Positions 43,567 to 52,528 of a stretch of DNA of 64,000 nucleotides are shown piece after piece. Source of the DNA: Lachnospiraceae bacterium (GTDB lineage Bacteria > Bacillota > Clostridia > Lachnospirales > Lachnospiraceae); assembly GCA_017557525.1 (NCBI GenBank), contig JAFYYN010000138.1, positions 1 through 64,000 on the forward strand, given 5' to 3'. The translations under genes and the position numbers were made by a program. A model generated the notes under the pieces. That model did no database searches and was not told the origin of the DNA. It worked only from the letters and a program-made list of their open reading frames with translations. Each line of letters begins with the position of its first letter. Position 1 is the first letter of the stretch.

Positions 43567-44778
43567 TCATTTAAATAGATTCAATCCCTTCACAAGTTTT
43601 CCCCTTTTACCTGCACTAGAAAACAGTTCCTTGCTTGAGACTCCTCGAACCTTTCTGTTGTTTCTAAGAAACCTTACAAGCGTAATAGTCCATAAAACCG
43701 GCCAAAGCAGAAAACACTTTCCCGCCTTTGGAAAATTCAAATGCATCTGATGATGGAACTCTCTTATATAATCAAATATTCCATTCCCACGTAAAGCTAC
43801 CATTCTTCCTTTTGCTTTCCCAAATTCCTCGGCATCCATCAGCTCTTCCATGAAGGACTCGGTTTCTTTTTCAAGTTCCTCTCTTGTCCTGCCATTATCA
43901 AAGGGTGCCATCCAAAGTACTTTTTCTCTTTTTAAACCCAGATATTTTATGCAGGTCCTGGTTATCATATCAGAAAACCCTTTTATCCCGCTTTCATTTA
44001 CCAGGTGCATGTAAGTCTTACCATCTTCTTCACTTAACCCCCGGTTCCATAGTACTACCCAGTCGCAAAGAAGTCTTATGCCAAAACCAGCTCTTAAAAA
44101 ATGCTGAAGCATATGTAATAGTAACTCATAGGCATGATATGCGTCTTCCAACACCGGAACCTCAGCACCCATAATTACTTTTCTAATAGTATGCCTGCCG
44201 CATTCCGTAACCAGACTATCAATGTAAGTGTTTATCCGGTTGTTGTCAAACGGCTCTGCCAGCATTGTATGGACCTCTATCTCAAGACCGTTAAAACCGG
44301 ACATTGATACATGATGTAATGAATGCTGATCATTATCCTTTCTAAATCCGATTTTTTCTATCTCGACTACTGCTCTCTCAATATCAGCAGGATTAGTTAT
44401 TAAAATATCTATATCACCCGATTTTCTAAGTTCCGGAACCGGGAAATCTGCTGCTGCCGCAATACCCTTCATTATGCAGAAAGGTATTCCGGCCTTATTC
44501 AGTATCTTATCAAGCCACAAGTCAACATTCAAAAGACGATAGCTGTTTAAGGCTATCATCCTTGAATATTTTTCAACTTCATTTCTTGAGGTTTCAGGGA
44601 CTGTTTCAATCAGATCAAATGTCTCAAATAGCAAGCTTGCAACGCTATTATTTTTTGCTATACGTACTATTTCTGCCCATTCAGACTCACTGATATCCCC
44701 AATAAAAGCAGGTAACTGCATCTTGTCTGTGTCAAGAGAAAACTCAAGTAGTTTTAGCAGCGTTTCGAATGCCGTCAT
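43567..44778 (-). CDS. NTP_transf_5-family nucleotidyltransferase
   Basis: A 403-residue protein with the uncharacterised nucleotidyltransferase family (NTP_transf_5) signature: IAAAADFPVPELRKSGDIDILI, with the G-D-I-D metal-binding pair, and EIEVHTML downstream. Members occur next to HprK-like kinases and PqqD-like proteins in several peptide and exopolysaccharide clusters, including some lasso peptide loci, but I know of no proven reaction. Possible roles are nucleotidylation of a peptide or a sugar. The stop of the preceding membrane gene overlaps its ATG by one base (TAATG), so translation is coupled. Confidence 0.85.
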   Translation of the reverse strand: MTAFETLLKLLEFSLDTDKMQLPAFIGDISESEWAEIVRIAKNNSVASLLFETFDLIETVPETSRNEVEKYSRMIALNSYRLLNVDLWLDKILNKAGIPFCIMKGIAAAADFPVPELRKSGDIDILITNPADIERAVVEIEKIGFRKDNDQHSLHHVSMSGFNGLEIEVHTMLAEPFDNNRINTYIDSLVTECGRHTIRKVIMGAEVPVLEDAYHAYELLLHMLQHFLRAGFGIRLLCDWVVLWNRGLSEEDGKTYMHLVNESGIKGFSDMITRTCIKYLGLKREKVLWMAPFDNGRTREELEKETESFMEELMDAEEFGKAKGRMVALRGNGIFDYIREFHHQMHLNFPKAGKCFLLWPVLWTITLVRFLRNNRKVRGVSSKELFSSAGKRGKLVKGLNLFK

Positions 44779-47357
44779 TAATTCTCTTCTTCCTCTTCGT
44801 CATCTTCATCCATTAATTCTTTATAGTTTCTTGGCCAGATAGGCTTCTCATAATCTTCTGCCGGTACCATTACTGAAGGATCCATCGTAGCCAGTTCATA
44901 TAGGTTTCTTTGGTTCTGATGGAGATAATAACATAAGAAATCGTCATCTTCATAATATACGTGAAGCTCATTCGGATACATAGCGTTAAACTTCTGACAC
45001 CATACATACGCTTTTGAGTTTAATACGACTCTTGACCAAATTTTTGCATAAACGCTTGAGTCCATAGGAAATCTTCCAAAATATACATTAGCATACTCTT
45101 CACTTATGGTATTTTTATGGATGTCATCTCCTTCACTGCAAAGACCCCAATAATAATCCGTGTACTTCTCTTCAGCTAACCAGTCAGGTCCTACAAAGAA
45201 ATGATACTGGCTTCTTTGTATAGGATTCTTTTCAATATAAATAAATATATATTCTGTAGGAATTGTATAACTCACTACCTCAGATTTATTAATAAACTCG
45301 ATCAGCTCCTCATGATAGCTTTTCCCGATTATCTGGTATAATTCGTCGGTAGACGAAACAATTGTAAAAGATTCATCAGGTAGTGTTGCTGATATCTGCT
45401 TAGTAACCATAACCACACTGTTATATCTTGTGGTCTGATAAAGAAGATATCCGTGAAAACTGTCAAATGCTTTACTTCCAAAATACAAAAATACTATAAG
45501 GCTTCCTGCAATTATCTCTGAAATTTTAAACTTGATCACTTTTGCAAGTTTGTAAAAAATCAGATCAAACGGTACAACAAATACCGGTAAGCCTATCATC
45601 ACCGCCATAGAACAAATTCTGTACGGTTCCATTATCCAGGGAAGTCCAAGCACACCGGAGCAGTAAAAAAGATGTGGAGGAATGCCCATTAGCGGAAGCA
45701 ACAGATACCCAATGTAACTGTTTTTTTCGGTACCGTCAAGTTTTTTAACCTTAACCCGGATACATTCTGCAATAGTAAGTATCAGCCATAATATTATTGC
45801 TATCATGGTAAATATGAACATCGCAGTACCTCTTGTACCCTCTATTCTTTCATATCCATATTCTAGCAATAAAGCTGGAAGTTCTGGAAGCTTCTCAAAA
45901 AAAACTGTACTCAGTAATGCCAATCTTGAGGTTCCTTCTCCAGTATTGGCAGCAACTATTCCATTAACACCGATTTTACTATCTGTACTGTTATATACTG
46001 TTGTATCCCCTTCAATATCCTTTTTCTCTTCTGTATCCGTTAAATCATTCTGCTTATCTTGATCCTGTTTTTCTTCATTCGGCAGTACATCTTCTAATTC
46101 TTCGGGCAGGGGCTCAGCCGGCATAAACAGACTCATAGCCCATGTTAACGAGCCTTGAAGGGGCAGGCCTGACATAAAACATGCTACAAAAGGCATGATC
46201 GCAATTATAAGTCCTGCAAAAATACCTGATAAAAGCGGTAAAAATTTTCTGGAAAAAATCTTTCTTATAAGTGCTACTGCAACTCCTATACATAGAAAAA
46301 GTGCCATCATAGTAGAATAAAAATGTATCATGATGGTCAAAGACATAGCCATAGTAAATAAGAAAAGATTTTCATCCTTTAACCAATAAGGACATTTTAT
46401 CCTAAATTTTCTCTTCGGTGTGCTTATCTCATCTGTTTTGGGTTTCTTCTCTTTCTTTTCTATAACACTAAACCTTAAATACCTGATGAGATATGCAGTA
46501 CATAAAAACATTGCTGGGAATCCGAATTCCTGCGGTAAAGGCCACTGAAGCCTGCACATACTGTACAAAGTCTCAACCCATTTAATATCAACGAACAAAA
46601 ACAATGCCAAGGCAAGCAGTGATGAGTATCTCCATTTGAATATTTGCTTGAACAATATATAAAGAGAAATAAAGGTTACAAATGTATTAATACCACCTAT
46701 AAATATCATGGCACTGTACATCCGCACTCCGCACAGACTTAACAACGAATAGATAAAGAAATGCATGCCCTCCGGATAAATACCGCTGGAAAAGATATTG
46801 TTTACAGAAACCTGATACACCCACTGGGTATGAACATATGCATCTCCACAGCCAAAAGAATAGTCCTGAAAGGCCCCATACGAAAAATACGCCATACCGA
46901 AAACTACAAGCACAAAGAGAGCAATGTATTCAAACCAGCAACCTTTCATCCCTTTGGTAAAGTTTTTCCAGATTGTCCTGATTGTATCCTTTATGAAATT
47001 GAAAATGTCACAGAACATACTTTTGGGTCCATATGTTCCGCTTATCAAATTCTTAAATTTTTTTATGGTAAGACGGCTTATCCTTTTATCTTTTAACAGG
47101 AAAAATAAAAAAATGCCGTAAAAAATCAATCTGTATAACCAATCATACAAAAGACGAGGCATTCCCAATACTACACACGCAAGATTTGTTAATGCAACCA
47201 TGCATATAGTACAAAATGAAAATCTGTATGTTCTTGATTTGCCGGACAAGTGCTTTCTAAATACTACAGATGGCCAAATATACATTACAAAAATAAATGA
47301 TATTAAAACCCATATATATTGAAGAAGCCAATATAACGTATCCACAATTTCCTCCAC
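44778..47357 (-). CDS. Large polytopic membrane glycosyltransferase-like protein
   Basis: An 859-residue protein with about sixteen transmembrane helices and a last soluble domain of about 210 residues ending in an acidic tail (DEDDEEEEEN). The helix pattern and the large external loops fit GT-C-type transferases; a region near 165-210 (GDAYVHTQWVYQV, YPEGMHFFIYSL) holds conserved acidic/aromatic residues. An Asp/Glu/Lys-rich loop (near 435-465) sits on one side of the membrane. No specific family recognised. It lies between DUF4832 and the nucleotidyltransferase, and shares its function class with the GT-C protein at 36432. Confidence 0.7.
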   Translation of the reverse strand: MEEIVDTLYWLLQYIWVLISFIFVMYIWPSVVFRKHLSGKSRTYRFSFCTICMVALTNLACVVLGMPRLLYDWLYRLIFYGIFLFFLLKDKRISRLTIKKFKNLISGTYGPKSMFCDIFNFIKDTIRTIWKNFTKGMKGCWFEYIALFVLVVFGMAYFSYGAFQDYSFGCGDAYVHTQWVYQVSVNNIFSSGIYPEGMHFFIYSLLSLCGVRMYSAMIFIGGINTFVTFISLYILFKQIFKWRYSSLLALALFLFVDIKWVETLYSMCRLQWPLPQEFGFPAMFLCTAYLIRYLRFSVIEKKEKKPKTDEISTPKRKFRIKCPYWLKDENLFLFTMAMSLTIMIHFYSTMMALFLCIGVAVALIRKIFSRKFLPLLSGIFAGLIIAIMPFVACFMSGLPLQGSLTWAMSLFMPAEPLPEELEDVLPNEEKQDQDKQNDLTDTEEKKDIEGDTTVYNSTDSKIGVNGIVAANTGEGTSRLALLSTVFFEKLPELPALLLEYGYERIEGTRGTAMFIFTMIAIILWLILTIAECIRVKVKKLDGTEKNSYIGYLLLPLMGIPPHLFYCSGVLGLPWIMEPYRICSMAVMIGLPVFVVPFDLIFYKLAKVIKFKISEIIAGSLIVFLYFGSKAFDSFHGYLLYQTTRYNSVVMVTKQISATLPDESFTIVSSTDELYQIIGKSYHEELIEFINKSEVVSYTIPTEYIFIYIEKNPIQRSQYHFFVGPDWLAEEKYTDYYWGLCSEGDDIHKNTISEEYANVYFGRFPMDSSVYAKIWSRVVLNSKAYVWCQKFNAMYPNELHVYYEDDDFLCYYLHQNQRNLYELATMDPSVMVPAEDYEKPIWPRNYKELMDEDDEEEEEN

Positions 47358-47372
47358 TAAGCCTTTATCTGA

Positions 47373-48668
47373 TTATTTCACTATTTCACCCAACAATATA
47401 CTGCCATCAGTCATTACTGTTTCATTAGCAAAATACACTCTTTTGTTTCCGGAATTATCTGCATAAATGCATAATTTCCCGATTACTTTTTTTATTTCTT
47501 TTGTAAAATGTTTTCGTTCCCCCGGATGACAACTGTTCAATTTTTCATCAAAGCATTCCCTTAAAACCCCTTCGTCTCCTGATATTTCAACGAAGAGACA
47601 GGTTTCTTTATATATATCCGCAAACCCACAATTCTCTATTTCTACACAGAGCTTGATATTTTCTCCGCTTTTTCTTACTTCTACATTTTTGATTACAAAA
47701 CGATATCCAAGATGAGCCCCTATATACTCATAGTATGTGCTTTTATCCCAAATTCCTTTTCTGTTAAACATGGCATTCTTCCAATATGCCATAAGTTTAT
47801 TATCATAATGTCCGTTTAAATATGTCACTCTAAGAGCTGACAATTCTGAAACATACCTGTCAGGATTATTTCTTGCTACAAATCCTTCTCCGTATAAGGC
47901 TTCTCCCCCTATTGGTGCGGTACACGCTATTTTCCCGATAAGACCAGTCTCGTTTTCCCGGTTCCATGCCTTGCTCCAACTGGTGTCTTTATTTGTACAG
48001 TCAAACGTTCCGAGGTCAGATTCAGACCCAAACATTCCATCATTAAAAATGCCCAGGTTAGCAGTATTTACCGCATTTTCTATGCTATGCTGAAAACGAA
48101 CCATTCTCCATTGTACCGGTTTTCTGAACGCTCTGTATACCGTATTGGTGAGTATACTGTCAAAAACCGAGTTAAGCTCCTTTATCCTGCTGGAGTCTAT
48201 AAACTTGGATGTATGCATTTCCCCCCATCTGCCAATAAGCAAGCCCTGGTATATAAATATTTTATCTCTGTTTTTATATACAAAATCAGCTATCTGTTCT
48301 GCATGCCTTAATACTATCTGAAAATATGAAGGTTCATTCTCAATTCCTTTCCCTTCATGGTCGTATGCAACACGCAGTATTATGCTTTTGCCATTTTGTG
48401 AAAAATAATTAATTATATTTTCCAATTTGGCAAGTGCATTTTCAATGTTCTCTTTATCCTTGTATGCCCCTATATCCGGTAAGACAAGAACAAGATTTTC
48501 TTTATCAGATAGTTTAAATTTCTTCTCATAGTCAATATCTTCTTCAATATCAAAACTATATAAGCTAAACCATCCTCTGTCGGGATTATTTAGTACTGCC
48601 GTACTCTCCTTGAGTTTTTCTTTCTTGAATCCTCTATAACTGTTAATCTTTTTTAACAACTTTATCAT
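47373..48668 (-). CDS. DUF4874/DUF4832 protein, no signal peptide
   Basis: A 431-residue paralog of the protein at 34941. Matching landmarks: NPDRGWFSLYSFD, LRVAYDHEGKG, LIGRWGEMHTSKF, GIFNDGMFGSESDLGTF, PIGGEALYG, AHLGYRFVIKNVEV, closing with GDEGVLRECF. It has no signal peptide, in contrast to its paralog. Overlapping the upstream GT2 gene by 26 bases and lying 15 bases from the membrane gene, it belongs to the same operon. The DUF4874/DUF4832 pair is often found with surface polysaccharide genes; activity unknown. Confidence 0.88.
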   Translation of the reverse strand: MIKLLKKINSYRGFKKEKLKESTAVLNNPDRGWFSLYSFDIEEDIDYEKKFKLSDKENLVLVLPDIGAYKDKENIENALAKLENIINYFSQNGKSIILRVAYDHEGKGIENEPSYFQIVLRHAEQIADFVYKNRDKIFIYQGLLIGRWGEMHTSKFIDSSRIKELNSVFDSILTNTVYRAFRKPVQWRMVRFQHSIENAVNTANLGIFNDGMFGSESDLGTFDCTNKDTSWSKAWNRENETGLIGKIACTAPIGGEALYGEGFVARNNPDRYVSELSALRVTYLNGHYDNKLMAYWKNAMFNRKGIWDKSTYYEYIGAHLGYRFVIKNVEVRKSGENIKLCVEIENCGFADIYKETCLFVEISGDEGVLRECFDEKLNSCHPGERKHFTKEIKKVIGKLCIYADNSGNKRVYFANETVMTDGSILLGEIVK

Positions 48669-49434
48669 TTACTGCACCTTCAAGATCGGCGTGGTATATC
48701 TTTATCCTCAGCCAAACTGCTATGATAGAGTACATCATTCTTATCATATAAAGTATGGGCTTAAGCCCTGAATGCATACTGGTACCTGTTTCTCTCTGAT
48801 GCATAACTGCAGGTATTTCCACTATTTTGAACCCAAGTAGCAGCATCTGAAGTATCATATTTGCATCCGGATATCTGTCATCAAAATGGTTATATTTCGA
48901 GTAAAAATAGAAGGCCCTGAAACTTAAACCTTGCAAACCCGTGGTAGGGTCCATAATCTTCTGATGACCCATATGCTTTATCAAGAACCTGAAAAACTTA
49001 ATAGCAAACTTCTTTACCTTACTTATCTTAAACTCAGAAGCCCCCTCAACAAATCTCGAACCCAGAACTATGTCAGGTACTTCGCCATTTGAGTCCTCTG
49101 TTTTTAAGGCCAGGTATAATTTTTCAACGTTTGATACATCATGCTGACCATCTGCGTCCATCTGGATAACATATTTATAGTGATTTCTTGCGGCATACTT
49201 ATACCCAAGCTGCAGTCCACTGCCATACCCCAGGTTAAATATATGTGTTACTACGCGGTATCCTCTTTCCCTTACCAGCTTCCCGGTACCGTCACTCGAA
49301 GCGTCATTCATTACCAGGATATCTGCCCACTCAGTAATTCCTGAATTCTCAAAATTGTCCAGCAACCCGCCTATTGTTTTAGCCTCGTTGTAAGCCGGGA
49401 TTATTATCAGCAATTCATTTCTCGTTTTATCCAA
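48643..49434 (-). CDS. GT2 glycosyltransferase (DPM-like)
   Basis: A 263-residue GT2 enzyme: LLIIIPAYNEAKTI, NDASSDGT, MDADGQHD (DxD motif), LGSRFVEGAS, and GLQGLSFRAF at the acceptor side. It is related to the GT2 at 39632 and probably charges a polyprenyl phosphate with a sugar. Its 3' end overlaps the DUF4832 gene. A DUF2304-type membrane protein, which commonly accompanies this GT2 type, is encoded two genes upstream. Confidence 0.9.
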   Translation of the reverse strand: MDKTRNELLIIIPAYNEAKTIGGLLDNFENSGITEWADILVMNDASSDGTGKLVRERGYRVVTHIFNLGYGSGLQLGYKYAARNHYKYVIQMDADGQHDVSNVEKLYLALKTEDSNGEVPDIVLGSRFVEGASEFKISKVKKFAIKFFRFLIKHMGHQKIMDPTTGLQGLSFRAFYFYSKYNHFDDRYPDANMILQMLLLGFKIVEIPAVMHQRETGTSMHSGLKPILYMIRMMYSIIAVWLRIKIYHADLEGAVNDKVVKKD

Positions 49435-49447
49435 AAAATCACCGCCT

Positions 49448-50656
49448 TCAGTCTACAAATATTTTTTTAACTTCTTCTCCGTTATTCATATTTCTTTTTA
49501 ATGCATTTTTCCCAAGACGTTCTCTCAAACCCTTATCTTCAATCAGTTCTTTAATTGATTTTGCAATAGATTTCGAATCAAAAGCACAAGTGAGCCCATC
49601 CTCCCCATGATTTACCTGCTCCCTGTTTCCGCTGCAGTCAGAAACTATTATAGGTTTCCCAAGTATCTGCGCTTCCTGGATTGCAATACTTTTTCCCTCA
49701 AAACGGCTGCAATGCACATAAAGATCAGCTTCTTTTATGTAAGGATATGGATTATCCACTGCCCCAAGCAGAACAAAGTCATTTTGAAGTCCCAGTTCCT
49801 GTATCAGTGATTCCAGTTTGCTTCTCTGATCTCCCTCTCCCAAAACATACCAGCGTATATTTTCTCCGTGCTCTTTAAGCATTTTTGCTGCACGTATTGA
49901 AACCTCAAAGCCCTTTTGTTTCATAAGTCTTCCGACAGTAAGTATTCTAACGCCTTTAAAGCCATCCGAAAAGCCCTCTCCTGTTTCGGCCTTTTCGATA
50001 ATGGCTTCATTATTTAACAGATTATGAAATACTCCTATTTTGTCTGAAATTTCCGGATACACCTTTTTAAATACTGCAGCTACTTCATCAGATACCCCAA
50101 ATATTTTATCAAACTTCAGGTAACAGTCCCTGTCGAGCTCTCTGGTGTACCCAGCTTTTTCATAATCCACATGTATAAATGCTACCCTACGGTCTGCCTC
50201 AACATGATCTGCTACATAATAAGCTGCTGCTCCCTCAATATACGAAACTGCTACATCATACTTTCTTTTAGGTCTCACAGCAGCGTCCGCAATGGGTCTC
50301 CACAAAAGTTTTTCAAGCAATATCTGTTTGTTTTTTAACATTACAGCCCCGTTTTTTACAAAGTAGGGCATAAGCTTTAAACCATTAGCTTCTTTTAACA
50401 AAGCACGGCTTACTTTCTTGGCCAGATGTTTTCTTCCCAGGGAATCATGTACTGAATTAGTATCTACGGTCTTGTTGACCAGTTTAACGCCCTCCGGGAT
50501 CCTGTCTATCAATTCTCCCTGCCCGGTAAGTACATATAATGACACATCATATTCCGATTTATCAATTCTCCTTAAGAGCTCGAGAAGTGCGATTTCTGCT
50601 CCTGCTCTCCCCATCGTATTGATGACAAATAATACTTTTTTTTTCTTTTGTCTCAT
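49448..50656 (-). CDS. Family 4 glycosyltransferase
   Basis: A 402-residue GT-B enzyme. N-terminal domain: VLFVINTMGRAGAEIALLELL; C-terminal domain: ILTVGRLMKQKGFEV, YVLGEGDQRSKLE and the E-x7-E region FEGKSIAIQEAQILGKPIIVSD, as in retaining GT4 transferases acting on nucleotide sugars. Its start overlaps the stop of the DUF2304 gene by four bases (ATGA type). It probably adds a sugar to a repeat unit or lipid-linked acceptor in the same cluster. Confidence 0.9.
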   Translation of the reverse strand: MRQKKKKVLFVINTMGRAGAEIALLELLRRIDKSEYDVSLYVLTGQGELIDRIPEGVKLVNKTVDTNSVHDSLGRKHLAKKVSRALLKEANGLKLMPYFVKNGAVMLKNKQILLEKLLWRPIADAAVRPKRKYDVAVSYIEGAAAYYVADHVEADRRVAFIHVDYEKAGYTRELDRDCYLKFDKIFGVSDEVAAVFKKVYPEISDKIGVFHNLLNNEAIIEKAETGEGFSDGFKGVRILTVGRLMKQKGFEVSIRAAKMLKEHGENIRWYVLGEGDQRSKLESLIQELGLQNDFVLLGAVDNPYPYIKEADLYVHCSRFEGKSIAIQEAQILGKPIIVSDCSGNREQVNHGEDGLTCAFDSKSIAKSIKELIEDKGLRERLGKNALKRNMNNGEEVKKIFVD

Positions 50657-51039
50657 TTTAATCTTTCTTCAATTTTTCTGTGATTTTCAGCTATATCTCT
50701 CTTTAACTCTACTATTTCCTGATTTAAAAGAGAGATATTCATAGCCATTTCTGTATTTTTTCTCATAAGCTCACTCATTCTGATGCTGCCCACAAAAAGA
50801 GCTATGATTGCTAAAACTATCAGTATGAAAATAATTATTAGTGCAAACGTACTAATAAAATTCCCCCATAGGTTAGGTCTTAAGATAATGCCGGCCAAGA
50901 CCATGATGATAGCCCCAAATCCCCATGTTACCGATACCGGTTCCGAAAGCTTTCTTTTAGCAAGTAACGCTACATCAACAATTAGGGATAAAACTCCCAC
51001 AGTGATCAGGAAAATCTGAATAATATACCCTTGATGCAT
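50653..51039 (-). CDS. DUF2304 small membrane protein
   Basis: A 128-residue protein with three transmembrane helices and a C-terminal amphipathic coil (MSELMRKNTEMAMNISLLNQ..., about 85-128). This matches the DUF2304 family, small membrane proteins usually encoded next to GT2/DPM-like glycosyltransferases where they may assist lipid-linked sugar transfer. Here it is 11 bases after pelG and overlaps the GT4 gene by four bases. Confidence 0.85.
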   Translation of the reverse strand: MHQGYIIQIFLITVGVLSLIVDVALLAKRKLSEPVSVTWGFGAIIMVLAGIILRPNLWGNFISTFALIIIFILIVLAIIALFVGSIRMSELMRKNTEMAMNISLLNQEIVELKRDIAENHRKIEERLK

Positions 51040-51050
51040 ATTATACCTCC

Positions 51051-52526
51051 TTAAGATCTCAGTTTCTCTTCCCTATTCTCTATCGATTTATTATTGAAAA
51101 CCATATTGCTCGGCTGTTTCTTTCCGGGTCCCCTGTCCAACAGATTTCCATTACAGAAAATATGAACATCCAGATTCTTCTCCACGCTCCTGAGCCTGAA
51201 ATATGCTACCGTAAATCCAACAAACGCTCCAAATACCAGACCCAAACCAAACCAGATTGTAGACAAATGACATGATACAATACTTCCAAGTAACGTCGAT
51301 GCCGCAAAAGCAAACGCAACGCCCATTGCACCGTTTAAGTCACTAAAATAGTAAAGGAAGAGCAGTTCACCATACATAAGGAACATTATGAAATATCCAG
51401 CTGCAAGACATGGATATATCTGAAGTATAACTCCTCCAAATCCAAACATGGGCATAAAAATGATAAAAAGCAGGTACAAAATAACGGTCACTATGAACTG
51501 CAAACGTACCAGGTTCATTATCTCATGCTTTAGCTGTTCAAACATTCTGCTTTTGGCGTTTGCTATATCCATCCCACGTCCGCCAATAACTGCCTCTGAA
51601 TATATTTTATACTTCTCATGGAAATTCATCTCCATACGGGAAATAAAAATAACACTGGCAGATATATTGGTAAACATTGCAAGACATGTAGCCATGTCAT
51701 AGGTTGGCATACATACAAAAGTATCTGCTACCACCATCCTCATATCTGTAGTCCAAAACACAAAATTATGAACATACAGGCCCAAAGTATAAAAGAAATT
51801 TGTAAGTACTAGCTGCCAATATTTTTTAAAATAATGGATTACAGCCCTGTAATTTCCACTGTTCTCACGGAAATAACTTCTGACAAGTGCCATCTCCAAA
51901 GTAGCTGTAAGTGCAAAGCCTGAATCAAGGCCTATGAGCATGGCAAGCGTTGTACTCATCCCGAAAACTTTATTAAGTACAAACGATACTAATATCGTGA
52001 GTCCCATGCCAAATATGAAGTATAAGGATATACGTCCATAGTCCTTACATATCGAAAGATATAGCATGGAATAGAATACAAGCACCAAAGCCATAAATCC
52101 ACAGAATCCTGCAAACACAAACACCGGGGCAACCTTTCCGACTACAAGCTCCCATATACAGAACGGAATCCCAAAAAATGCTGAAAAGACCACATTTATA
52201 CCCAAACCAATATAATAACACGGAAGGATATCTTCATAACGCTCCTCATATATTATATCGGACAAATATCTGGAAAGTAAAGCATTAAATGGAGAAGCAG
52301 TTAATAATCCGAAAATAAAAATATACAGAACAGTACATGCATAAAGCTCTCTTGAAAAATAATCTAGTTTTGTAAATCCAAGTAAGAGCTGCATAATTAT
52401 AATAGCACCTATGACCACGATCATAGGAGCTATAGTAATGATGGTACTATACGCAAAACCAATAAGATTCGTTGTAATCGTATTTTTGCTGTATATTTTG
52501 TTTAACTTAACGCCTATACCGGCCAT
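51051..52526 (-). CDS. pelG: PelG-family polysaccharide transporter
   Basis: A 491-residue membrane protein with about twelve transmembrane helices, matching the PelG family of MATE/MOP-related exporters: starts MAGIGVKLNKIYSKNT, has PFNALLSRYLSDIIYEER and a characteristic ISRMEMNFHEKY region. PelG moves the nascent Pel polysaccharide across the membrane together with PelF, PelD and PelE. The start is placed at the ATG at 52526 with a GAGGAG site 8 bases upstream; an upstream TTG at 52532 is too close to that site. It follows pelF with near-overlapping codons. Confidence 0.93.
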   Translation of the reverse strand: MAGIGVKLNKIYSKNTITTNLIGFAYSTIITIAPMIVVIGAIIIMQLLLGFTKLDYFSRELYACTVLYIFIFGLLTASPFNALLSRYLSDIIYEERYEDILPCYYIGLGINVVFSAFFGIPFCIWELVVGKVAPVFVFAGFCGFMALVLVFYSMLYLSICKDYGRISLYFIFGMGLTILVSFVLNKVFGMSTTLAMLIGLDSGFALTATLEMALVRSYFRENSGNYRAVIHYFKKYWQLVLTNFFYTLGLYVHNFVFWTTDMRMVVADTFVCMPTYDMATCLAMFTNISASVIFISRMEMNFHEKYKIYSEAVIGGRGMDIANAKSRMFEQLKHEIMNLVRLQFIVTVILYLLFIIFMPMFGFGGVILQIYPCLAAGYFIMFLMYGELLFLYYFSDLNGAMGVAFAFAASTLLGSIVSCHLSTIWFGLGLVFGAFVGFTVAYFRLRSVEKNLDVHIFCNGNLLDRGPGKKQPSNMVFNNKSIENREEKLRS

Positions 52527-52528
52527 GA

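Noticed and set aside
39632-44778. Lasso peptide cluster, because of the HprK-like kinase and NTP_transf_5
   Set aside because: No asparagine-synthetase-like lasso cyclase or transglutaminase-like B2 peptidase is present; radical SAM/SPASM enzymes are used instead.
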